Origin: Malurus cyaneus samueli
Lineage: Eukaryota > Chordata > Aves > Passeriformes > Maluridae
NCBI GenBank assembly: GCA_009741485.1
Contig: CM019215.1
Coordinates: 79,929,711-79,993,710 of the forward strand
Direction: 5' to 3'
Length of the DNA stretch: 64,000 nucleotides
Part shown: positions 48,591 through 59,375 of the stretch, one piece after another
Position numbering within the stretch: the stretch's first letter is position 1
How the letters are laid out: every line of letters starts with the position of its first letter
Notes under the pieces: model-generated
Databases searched by the model: none
What the model was told of the DNA's origin: nothing
The model's input: the letters and a program-made list of their open reading frames with translations, nothing else
Position numbers and translations under genes: made by a program

Positions 48591-49224
48591 GTAAGTCTTC
48601 AGTTTCCAATGAAAACTGTGTGACAATGAATTGACTGGCTTCACTGTGTGTGTCTAATGCAGGCTTCTGACTTTATCTGTTGGGTGATGCAGGCACTCTT
48701 CGTGATTAATATCACTAAATGTTCAAAGTCTTAGCCAGAGTTATTCAAAAGTGTACCTAAAACTGTGTTTCTGAGACAGGAAAGAGTTTTCTAATTGTAT
48801 TTCAAGCTACAATGATGCAAGCCAGCTCTTAAAGGAAAGCTGTATAAGTGAGTTGCAGCTATGCTGTGCTGGAGCTGAAAACCCCAGTGGGTAGGATAAA
48901 ATGATGAAACAACTTTTGGAGTGAAGCTGACTTGTGCCTGACTAATGTGGAAGTGGACAGAAGGGTCTTGGGTTTATTTGTGAGTCATTCTGTGATTTTG
49001 CAGTTTCTGAAGTACACCAGCCTATCTGCCAGCTTTTTTCCACAGTCTTTCCCTACCTCTCCTTCCTATTCCTGGATCCTGACCATGCAGTCCTACCTCT
49101 CATTGTACTTGTCCAGAGCTTTCTGGATCCCAGTTGCCTGTCCACTTTGTGCTAAATTCTCTTTCAGCACATTACTTTGCTAAATCATCTCACAATTCTT
49201 TCTTCCTCTCTGCACCCCATGCTG

Positions 49225-49852
49225 GTGAGTATTTCCTTTTCATTCTTCACCTAAAACATTGAGTGTTAGAGGGGATAACTCACTTAACTGGCAGTAGCCC
49301 CTTTCTTTTCTTTCATGTGGATCACTTAACTTTCTGTCCTCTTAGTGAATTAAATTTCCTTACAGTTGGTTGTGATAAAGGCACAGGCATAAGCACAAAG
49401 GAAGTGGTGGAAATATTCCAGAAGGTGTGAGGAATGGAGATGGAGCAGAAATGTAGCTCACCACTGCCAGGAGCAGCAGATCTTCCTGTTTGCTTCACTA
49501 GATTTGATGAAACTATGTTCCTCAAAGAGATGAAAGTAATTCCTGCTGCTGAATGCCTTGAAAATGGTTGTTCAGGGAAGAGAGGTGGACAGTGTAGAAT
49601 AAGATTCACCAATTAAATACATTTTGAATGTTGGAACTGACCAAGTTCAAGGCAGATCCTACAGTGTTCTGTAAATGTAAAGTTGGAGGGCATTTCAAGT
49701 TATTTGCAGGTCATGTTTTGTGCAGGGAAAGAAACTTAAGTGTAACTGCCATAATTGTCATGTGTCTTACCCTTTAAATAACATGAGCATGTTTGCAAGT
49801 GGCCTGCACAGAGACATAGTTCTTACAAATACTAATGCCTTTGAGAAAAAAT
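49225..49852. other. non-coding DNA, nothing recognised
   Basis: Open frames on both strands (49322-49612 on -, 49434-49616 on +) overlap each other and show no family motif. They are best treated as chance. Confidence 0.45.
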
Positions 49853-50119
49853 TCAGTGTAAATTATTTAAATTGGTGTCTTGGTTTGAAAATTTAGAATA
49901 TTTATCATATCCCAGTTTATCTGTTTTAAGTCTTCCTTGAAATACAGCTGTAGAAAATATTTTTTTCGCAATCTCTCCACATTTTTCGTCAGCACTGGCT
50001 CTAGAATTTCTCATGGCATAGAAGTTATCATCTACTATTTGTTCTATAACACCAGCAATGACTGAAGCTTTCTCTTTGTCTCCAGAGCCTGACAGATTGA
50101 TCCATTTAAATTGACACAA
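49853..50119 (-). CDS. unexplained 88-codon open frame, possible exon or retrocopy remnant
   Basis: The minus-strand frame ends in TGA. From about residue 8 it has the texture of a real protein: SGSGDKEKASVIAGVIEQIV, then DDNFYAMRNSRASADEKC, GEIAKKIFSTAVFQGRLKTD and KLGYDKYSKF. Charged and hydrophobic residues alternate as in helical or coiled-coil protein, and codon use is not biased by simple repeats. A weak acceptor (ATCTGTCAG) lies near the frame's start. No poly(A) follows. I recognise no family. It could be the last exon of a minus-strand gene, an old retrocopy or chance. Confidence 0.25.
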   Translation of the reverse strand: MCQFKWINLSGSGDKEKASVIAGVIEQIVDDNFYAMRNSRASADEKCGEIAKKIFSTAVFQGRLKTDKLGYDKYSKFSNQDTNLNNLH

Positions 50120-53030
50120 ATATCAGCACATTTTTCACCCTTACTCCATTAATCTATGCTTCACTTGTCTCAACATCTTGCGAGCTATACTGCTTTCACA
50201 GAATGTCTCAATCAGCACTGCTGAAATTGTGAACAGACACTACCATTGATCTTAGGAACTAATACAGTGCACTGCATAGTCAGACCTTGACAAACAAATT
50301 CTTTCCAGATGCCAAAGGGCCCATAGTGTTTAATGGGACCACTCACAGTGTTGTCCCACAGTCCTTGGCCATAACTCTCTCGTGTCTCCAACTGTGCTTA
50401 TTTTTCTGTGCATCAGCTAATGCTCAGACTGTTTGGAGGTGGTTGAATGTCACTGATGATGTATTGGTTTATGCATAGCTTGCAAGGACTTACAGCCCTT
50501 CTTAGTAGTAAGGGTTTTATAAATATGAAATGCTATCAGTGACTGCAGATTTCAGTTTGCATATACATAAAGCCCAGCTATTTTTAATGGATCTGAAAAT
50601 GTAGCCATTTTATTACAGATATTTTAATTTTTTTAAAAAGGGTAGGTAGGTAAATCTTAGTAAACTAGTTTAGAAAATAAGCAATTATGATATTTGGTAG
50701 ATGTAAGAAGGTAATCTTTGTGATTTCTCCAATACAATTTCCATGTAAGTTTCAGAGAGTAAATAATCATGTCATTAAAATAATTAAATTGTTATTATCA
50801 AAACAAGCATTAGAACTTTCTTTCTGACTAAGACTTCTACTGAAAGGACTAACGCAAAGAAACCCCAAAACAGCATAAAAGAATACTACTTAAATCTGAA
50901 GCATGTCACACAGGAAAAATAGGCAACTTAAAAAATAGAGGTGACAAAAATGGGCTGGTTCATGTCTATTTAACCATGTACTAGACTCATGATATATTTT
51001 TGAATTGCATTAAAATCTCAAAATATATAACTGCTCCAGTGTGTGTGTGTGTATGTGTAATCAAAGACATTAATCTGTATGTCTTTTTGCAGGAAGATTG
51101 TTATTTACATTCACTGAATATTTATGTTTTCATTATTTAGTGGTTGTAAAGTTTTCTGATTCTGGGCTGTGTAGAAATTCTCCAAGGCCTGCAAAAATTG
51201 CAAGGATGCTTAGCAGGATTTGCCAGTGTTGATCTGGATCCACTAATATTACAGAAAGAATGGAATTACCAAAATTAAGTGTAGCATTTAGAGAAATGAA
51301 CCCTCGTCATTTATATTTAGTTAAGCATCTTGGTGAATAATATATGTATAATTTCATCACATCTGACTGTCAAATCAGTGATCCCTTTTGGTTTTCAACA
51401 CCCATCCTGATATATAACAGGTACAAAGATGGCATATATATAGAGAATCATATTCTGATGTATTTCTAAAAGGTTTGAATTTTTGTTACCATTGTTAGCA
51501 ATGAAAAATTATTTGGCATCTTTCACTCTTTGGTTACCTGATAGGGCTGGTGCTCTCTCAGTTTAGGCATCAACACCGTAACTCAAAATAGTGGAAACAA
51601 ATCATTGCCCAACAGGAGGAGCAGCTGCCCTGCCATCCCTGCAGCTTTTCAGCAGTGAGCTGTTTGAATAGTGTTTAAAGGCTCACTGAGTTGCAAAGAC
51701 TGCTTCTCACCATCCAAATACCATGAAAGAATAATGCTATGAGCTAGACCATATGAAACAAGTAGATTGCTTTAAAATAAATTGGAAAGATAATTTATTC
51801 TGTGAGTTTATTAAAAACATTTAAAAATAAAATTAAGAAACTTGCATTGTTGTTGTGATGTGGAATTACCTCGCCATTCCTTTTGCAGTATATGTATTCT
51901 GTCTCTTCCTTCACACTAGATCTTTCCCAGAACCAGATTTTTATTACCCATGCAATGTTCCCACTGTTGCTTTGTTACTCTGATTCCTTTGTGACTTTTA
52001 GGACAAATTTTCTCTTTCCTCTCTGACAGGAGGCTGCCCTGTTTCACTTTCTGCCAGTGAAAGTATCTTGCACTGCCACAGTCTAACTGTGCATGACATT
52101 CTCAAAGTTTGAATCTGTCACTTGAGTCTCGGTAGACTATGCTACTAATTTTAAAACTTGCTGCTATTTCTTTAGGCAAAAAGATGTTCAAGTAGCTCTT
52201 TTTAAAGGTAGATTGTCACTGCATACAGTGGTAGATGTAATATTAGTAATTATCCTTTAGGAATTAGTCCAGTAAAACAGGGAAAAATCTATACTTTTGT
52301 CTGACATCACTGGAGGCTTTAAATATGCAGAAGACTGTCTTCGTGTTCCTTTTCTGAAGATTTAGTGACTTGGTTTAATTAATCTTTGATTATGAAACTG
52401 AAATGAACTCTCAAACTTTTGTGCCTGGTTTTATGAGGAATAGTGGCATACTAACAGGAAATCTGAGACACTGTCTGTTTAGGCAATTGTCGAGCATGCA
52501 AACTCATCTGAGAAAGAAAATTCATTTCTTAAGAATGTGAGACCTAGAAAAATTATAAATCAAATAATTGTTCCCTATACATTTTAATTCTCTTGGGCTA
52601 ATTTCAATGGCATTTGATGGGAAAATAGCTGTGCAATTAATTGAGCTACTGTAGATTTTTTAAAAACAGCAGATAGAAGGAAAAGGAAAGAAATCAGTCC
52701 CTCCAGGGTAAACCTAACATGTAACAGCCCCACAGCTGGTAAAACCCAACATCATAGAACTATTGTCCAATATGGGTATGGAACCCAGGGCTGGCTGCTG
52801 CTTGCCCAGACTAGGTGGACATTCTGAGTGACAGAGAATCCATTAAGAATAGTTCATCAGGGTCTGGAAGTCACAGCGTAACTCAAAGAAGAATCTGGAA
52901 ATATTGCACATATATGAATATTAATCCAGACCTCTCCAGGCTTTATTTAGTTCTGTACTCTGTAGAAAAGTGATATGTGGTACAAATTTGCAGAGAAGTT
53001 ACTTGAATCCAAGAAAAAATACAGTGTCTT

Positions 53031-53104
53031 TGTTTGGGTTTTTTGTTTTGGTTTTGGGTTGGTTTTCTTGTTTGCACTGTTGGTTTCTTGGTTTTTTTGG
53101 GTTG
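53031..53104. repeat. T/G-rich low-complexity tract abutting the gap
   Basis: Repeated GTTTTGG/GGTTTT words run directly into the N run, which suggests that the tract is longer than shown. Confidence 0.85.
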
Positions 53105-53124
53105 NNNNNNNNNNNNNNNNNNNN
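53105..53124. other. assembly gap, 20 N
   Basis: Twenty N follow a T/G-rich tract. The true gap length is unknown. Frames drawn through it are meaningless. Confidence 0.98.
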
Positions 53125-53999
53125 TTTCTCTTTTAACAGAGAAGCTTGTGGCCATATTTAGCAGAAAGTGAGACAAGGCATAATGCATTTATGAGCTGAC
53201 ACTAAAGAACTGGTTGTAAGTCTGTTCTGCATACTTTCTTCCCCTGAAACAAGTTTTTGAAATACTGTTAAGTTAAAGGAAAAAAAAACTATTCTTTGAC
53301 AGTGAAGCAAAGGATTAAACTACAAATTCCTCTCACCAGAAGACTTGATATTTCTTCTCTTCATGCTGAATGTAATCATATTGACAAATTTTCCCTTGTT
53401 TTCATTTCCTTTTTTTCAGGAGGTGAGGAAGAAATTACATTGTGTCAAGAAGATAGACTTGTTTTCCTGATACTCTTTAGATTTGCTGTATATTTTTAGC
53501 CAATTTCCTTAATCACTCTGGAAAGCAACTAAGTCGGAATTTGTCTACACTATATGCCTGACTGGAAGTGTCACATGACTGCAATATAAACTGGAATCTT
53601 GTTTACTAAATCAGGACTCTGCCACACTTCCTTACAGTTTCTGCGCAAGTAGCCAGGCTGAAATGAAGCATGACTTCTCTTAATCAGAAAGAACCACAGA
53701 TCTAAAGATTTTATTATCACATCTAAGTGCAAGTAACAATGAGAACTTTTTTTTCAAATAGCATTTTTGAGGGAAACAGATAAGCATTCCTGCTATTGTA
53801 GGAATTAGACATAGTTCTGTTAGGCAGGGTTGTATTAAAGGTACAGAAATTTGGCAGAAGATAAACCTGCCTGCATTCCAGCTGGTCCTCAGAGATCAGA
53901 GATTCTTGATGCATCTGGACTTGGTTTCTGATTATAACCAGTTCAGCTCTAAGGCTGGCTGTCCACTGTCACAGATTCATGAATGGTGTGATTTCCCAT

Positions 54000-54599
54000 T
54001 CCAATACTGTACATCTGGACCAGTTCAATACGACCTTACATGAACCACATTCTAAAATAAAATAATTTATTGAAACAACAGGACAGTAGGGTCAGGATTG
54101 ACAGTGATGAATGCATTAGCTACAGAGTATTATATGTGTCACAACAAAAAGGATGGTAACAGAGATCTATTAGGGATATTTATAGAAATATAAATATTCC
54201 CATCTGTTCCAATGCAGCTGGAGGTGCAAAGCTCACCTAAAGACATCTCTTCTGGGGAGGAGGAGAGAGACAATCTGTTGACTGATCTTGAGAAAGCATA
54301 GGGGTGTTCCCCCTCTCTTCTATTTTTCTTATTTTTCTTTTTCTTCCCCTCAACCTCCCACTACTTGTATACTATTTTTTAACCCTTCCCAAAGGGATGG
54401 AATGACCAGATGTTATTGGCTGGGTTTTGGTGACTGTAGTCATACACGTAAGCCATGCTCTCGTTTCATTTCATTTGCATTCTTAGGGATGTGAAACTTA
54501 ATATGTTAATGGAGCTCAGTGAGAGCCTTGGTGATTGTGGTCAAAATTTATAGTTGATACAAATATAAAATAAACACGTTGGTTCTTTTCCACCCACCA
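54000..54599 (-). mobile_element. probable avian ERV LTR
   Basis: On + the right side ends ..TTCTTTTCCACCCACCA, which on the minus strand gives a TGGTGGGTGG start. Next to it is sequence typical of a U3: an ATTTGCAT octamer at about 54473 and repeated GTGACT/GTGATT words. TTTATT (a minus-strand AATAAA) at about 54066 fits the polyadenylation site near the other end. I have an impression of a known bird LTR here but cannot fix the left edge or a target duplication (right flank ATGTG). The 68-codon + frame at 54288-54494 lies inside it. Confidence 0.45.
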
Positions 54600-55070
54600 A
54601 TGTGGCACTAAAAGCTGTCTGACTTTTGCCGGAGAGTCTTCACACCCCTTGTAATCTCCTTGAAGGACCAGATTTACAGCAAGGCTAGTTTTTCATGGCG
54701 AAGGAGGAGTGAGTCTGGTGGCTCACCATTGGGTTGTGAGCCCTCTGCTTCACCCCAGACACCCTTCAGGTGTCAGCCCTTGCTTGAGCAGGTGCAAGAT
54801 CAGCAAGGGGTCCAGCTCATACTTTGTTCAACCAGCCTCAACAATTCTTCACCAACCGAAGGAAACTGCACTAAATCTGACAATTTATCACAGCTATAAA
54901 CACTTATGCTGATATTTTCCTATGAAAACTGACAAGCATCATTAAGAAGTTAATTTCTTTTAGAAGGAGGGAGGTAGAAAATAAATTTATTTCTCCCAAC
55001 TGAAATGCAACACTAGTTTAATACAATAGGCCTCAACCCAATGTGGCTGATTGGTTTCTTTATTTAACAT
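54600..55070. other. GC-richer flank of the LTR, possible ERV internal scrap
   Basis: 54600-54895 is GC-richer than average and open in two + frames (54660-54899 and 54709-54912) without motifs. Its position beside the LTR at 54000-54599 makes a retroviral scrap possible but unproven. Confidence 0.25.
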
Positions 55071-55255
55071 CACAGAATCACAGAACTACAGAAAGGGTCA
55101 GGCTTTAAGGCATCACAGTATGTCACCTAGTCCAACCTCCCTGATCAAGCAGAGTCATCCTAGAGCACATGGCACAGGATTGTGTCCAGATGGTGGCTGA
55201 ATATCTCCAGTGAGGGAGGCTCCACAACCTCTCTTGGCAATCTGCTATAATGCAT
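55071..55255 (-). mobile_element. CR1 LINE 3' end fragment
   Basis: It starts ACATCACAGAATCACAGAAC on + (reversed CR1 tail). It continues with CACCTAGTCCAACCTCCCTG, ATCAAGCAGAGTCATCCTAG, GGATTGTGTCCAG and CTCCACAACCTCTCTTGGCA. It is a different CR1 subfamily from the copy at 35571. It is minus-strand, truncated and non-coding. Confidence 0.85.
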
Positions 55256-58200
55256 GGACAAAGCAGAGGGTTGTAGAACGTAAGTTGCATGTAAAATATA
55301 TTTTAAATATTCTATTCTCTACTTAATGTTGCTGCACATAACAATTTTACTGTGATTTGCTGTAAATGAATAAAAATGCTTGGGTGCCTGATATATTGCT
55401 GAATGGCTAACCCACTATGATCTTATAAAAAAAGTCATTAAGCATTGCAGTAAATTATGTCTGAGTAATCTGTCAAATCCTAAATTATTGATGCTTTCTA
55501 TCAGGGTCTGAAAAATACTGTTACTAATCCTGCATGAATAGAAACCCAGATCAGATGAGTAGGAGGGCTGAGCAGAAGCACAGTTTGAGATGCTGGCTCT
55601 TCATTCAGTGAAAGAGGCAAGACAGAGCCAGAAACTCTGTGTGTCTCCAGAAACTGTGTGTGTCTCCTGAGAAGCCAAAGAAGGGGATATGCTTTGGTAG
55701 TTGTTTTCAGAATAATAAGAAAATGGCCCAAACACTGTAATACTTAATCTAGGTGCAATAATGTGGGTGAATAAAAAAAAAAAACAGAACACACAATGCT
55801 AATACAACCAATCTCTTTGCCACAGAAGAAATAGAAATTTATCTGTTCATATTAATAATCAACTTTTATAAAATTACAGTTCTTGCACTGCCATGTTAAT
55901 ATCCCTCTACATCCCACTGATTTTTTGTGAAGTGGGGACAAATACTATGCAGTTTTTCAGCAGATTATGGAAACATATATTCCAAAATGACTACTGAGAA
56001 GGCTGGAATTTTCTCTCACAGAAGATAGTTAGCAGTAATATTAATGTTGTTTTAAAAAATTAAAACCGGTAGCTCTGTAATGAGTAAAATGGAATTTCAC
56101 CTTTTAAAATCAGATTAAAAAACTGCACTATAGTAGATAAGTAATGAGAACTCGTAAAAGGGAACTAATCTCAAAGTAATTCTGAGAAATATATTGCTTT
56201 AAAGACTTTGAGTTAATTTCTTATACTCTGCCTCTAATCACAGGAACATGACAATATTTCATGTTTCACCCTAGACTAGTATCATTTGTTGATTATCTGG
56301 AAAAAAAGTTCTAATTTAGAGAAGTACTTAAGTATGTTCTTAAGCTTCTGGTACTTAATATGAAACTAGGAATGTAGATGTTTGAGCCATCAAGCATACC
56401 ATGTAATAATTAGACTACATGCTCAGAATTTTTGCTTTGTAGATGTCTGTAAGTATTTTATTTAAATTATATTTTTTATTTAAATAAGACGGAATAAATG
56501 TTTGGTATTAAAATATTTAAACAAGGAAAGCCTTGTCAAAAGATATGACTCTTCAAGATTCAATAAAACATCAGTTGCTGCATCTATACTTACATCTGTA
56601 AGTAGTTGTGATCATAAGAATTTTTTGTTTTCAAAACTTTCCTGATTTGTAGGAATGTTTATAGGTTTATAATTTATAGTGTTATTTACTTTCTGTTGCC
56701 CTTGGAATATTCCAAGACCACTTACTGTCTCCTTTTTGTAATAATTTGGTCTTTTTGTGCATATCATATGTGGTATATACCTAACCTGAATTTGTTTCTG
56801 ATGATATAAAGATGGCTGTCATTAGTGTAAGTGACTTCATCTCGTCATTTTCTATATGGAGTTCAGATAACAATGGTGCAGGCCAGCAGTTCCTGGCTAG
56901 TAACATGCAAGGAACTTGGAGAGTAAGAGCCCTGAGGGAACAATAAGGGAATGGAAGACATTATATATGATTGATGGACAAACTGAACAATATTGCTCTG
57001 TGAGAGAGTGGTTCAGAGATAGCTGGTAGACTAAAAAGCAAAAGAATGTGTGGATAAATACACTTCATATGCCTACAAGGAAGAATAACAAGGTCTGGTA
57101 AGATCGTGGTGGTATAGGAGCAAGAGAGAGGGAAACCTCTTCTGTTTGTGTGTTAGATTCATTGAAAGTGACATTTTAAAATATAAACTGATGAACTGCA
57201 AATTGAAGATGATTATTACATGAGTTAGGAAAACATATTAAAATAACATAATACATTTTGAAGCCGTGTAGTTCTGAACCAGTCACAGTAAACGTATTAT
57301 ACTCTTTGTTGACAGAGATTAATGTTAAAAAAAAAAAAAAAAATAAAAAAAGAGGTCAGAGATCAGTGGAACCCCACAGTATGTGTTTTACTTTTCAAGC
57401 TAACCATGTGGAAAATCTCGCTTATCTACAAAGATGGTCTAAATTAGTTTTTAACATATATGTAACAAATTGCAAGCTCTTAGGGGCCAGAAACTTTGTT
57501 TTAAATGATAGATGTAAAAAGCTGATCCTCAGCTACCACTTTAATACAAAATTAACCTTCAATTCTAGGCACTCCTAATGTCTTTTTTCTGAGGTATGTA
57601 TAACAAGCAGTGAAGTAAAGATGACTTCTAAAAATTCATCAGAAGTATGTGATTTTTTTCCTTAGTTTGGTAATACTTTTGGAGGAAAAAACAGAGACAA
57701 TTGGAAGGACATAATTGCATGAAATAAATGTTATTCTTATTTACAATTAAAAAGAATTTGGAAAATTTGTATGAGAAATTAATAGTTTAAAAACAAAGAG
57801 AAATGTTTATCATTATGGATAGTCTAAAAATATTAATGAAATACTGAATATATATTTTCCTCCTTCTTTCTTTTAAAATTTTGTCTGTTGAAGGGACTTT
57901 CACTATTTCTTCCTCCCTCCCTCGTTTCCTTCCTTTCAGTTGTGGAACTTTAAGAATTGCTTGAATCACACATTTTCTTTTTCCTCCATACCTTTGCTCC
58001 AGGATGTGATGCTTATGGAAACACACCAATTACCAAGAAACACTTGACAGAGTCACTGGAATTGACAGCACTGATGCTAGGTAGCATATTGGAAATGACA
58101 ATCATTGACATGGTACTGGAGGGTTTCTGTACATTACAATAAAATGTTATATTGCCAGATATTGTCAAGTGCTTCCACCACAACATTTGTGCTTTTTCAT

Positions 58201-59087
58201 TTTTATTGTGTTTGAATAGCCTCTCCAGTGTCTGTGAGTACTGCATTAGGGCATTCTGTTAGAAAATATGTGTAGTGACTAAAATTGGAAAGGAAACTCT
58301 CAATAGAGCAGTGTCGTTTCTTTAACCACGGGCAGTGACATAAAAAAAGGCTGAATACGAAACTCGATAAATTTTTATGTCTTTTCTATGAGCTGAAGGA
58401 TCAAAGCTGTCATAATACTTGGAATAATTAACTGAAATAAGCTGTGACTATTTAAAGAAAAGAATATATGCATTGCTACTGAATATTAATGTTATTACAG
58501 CTAACTGGTTGAGAAAGGAAAGAAATTCAAATGTTTGCCAACAAAATCATTACTGAAACATAACTTCTGACATATTTATATTGGTTTTCTTAATTTCTTG
58601 CTCTGACTCTGGAATGTAGTGATCTGGTGCAATTCCGTGCTGAGGCTGATGGTACATCAGAGCAACACTACACAGTTTTGTCTATGACTTTTGATGCAGG
58701 GTGGTCTGCAAAAATTTTCAGGATTGAAAACATTCCTTCAGGGCAAAAGGCTTGGAATCATTGACTTTGAATGAAGATAATCTGCAGACAACTGACTGCA
58801 TCATTAGCACGCAGTTGTGCTATTGATTTCAGACCATGCTTGCTTTTTCTACTACATGAGTTAGCAATGTTTGACTGACCTTGCTCAAACATGTTAGTAC
58901 TGTGAGGATTTTTTTCTCCTTTCTTTATTTTCTTCTTNAGTGATTTTATAGTTCTATGCCTTCTACTTAAACAGGGTTTTAAAATGAAAGGTGAATTATT
59001 ACTACCTCTTTCCTGCTGGTTACATTAATGCTTACCAGAATAGTAATCAGTGTTATGCAACAGATTTCCTCCCATTTTCAAGTCTAT
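55256..59087. other. AT-rich non-coding DNA
   Basis: No certain gene. The stretch holds A-rich runs at 55770-55783 and 57327-57350, an exon-like block at 58003-58080 (see findings) and an N at 58938. Confidence 0.5.
58938..58938. other. single unresolved base (N)
   Basis: The N lies within a CT-rich run (TTTTCTTCTT then N). Confidence 0.95.
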
Positions 59088-59375
59088 AATCATAGAACCA
59101 TGGAATAGTTTGGGTTGGCACAGACATTTAAAGGTCATGCAGTCCAACCCCAACTTGCAATGAGAAGGGCTATCTTCAACTTTGTCAGAGTGCTCAGAGT
59201 CTTGTCCAATCTGACTTTGAGTGTTTCTAGAGATGGAACATCTACCACCACTCTGGACACCTGTTTCCCTGTTTCATCACCCTCATCACTAAAATTTCCA
59301 TCTTTATATTTAGCCTGAATGTAATCTCTTTCAGACTCAGCCTAATACACCTTGTTCTATTGTAACAGGACCTGC
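59088..59375 (-). mobile_element. CR1 LINE 3' end fragment, diverged subfamily
   Basis: On + it starts ATAATCATAGAACCATGGAAT and follows with AGTTTGGGTTGGCACAGACA, GTCATGCAGTCCAACCCC, CTTGTCCAATCTGACTTTGA and ATGGAACATCTACCACC. Up to about 59375 it corresponds to the CR1 3' region, well diverged. The + frame at 59115-59318 is a shadow. Confidence 0.85.

Larger units (their letters stand above)
43849..49167. other. mostly AT-rich non-coding DNA
   Basis: No gene is certain. The stretch holds a 13-bp-arm hairpin at 43885-43914, a 23-bp-period duplication at 44599-44642 and an open block after a good acceptor at 45811-46047. A moderately GC-richer unique stretch runs from about 47470 to 48100, and a T-rich run lies at 48547-48590. 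Confidence 0.5.
50120..53999. other. AT-rich non-coding DNA with a gap
   Basis: No gene. The stretch holds a short (GT)n at 51042-51058, a T/G-rich tract at 53031-53104 and a 20-N gap. Confidence 0.55.

Noticed and set aside
56443..56448. Possible 6-nt microexon (TTTGCTTTGTAG before, GTAAGTATT after)
   Set aside because: The sites are good but six bases carry no testable coding signal. Such pairs arise often by chance in AT-rich introns.
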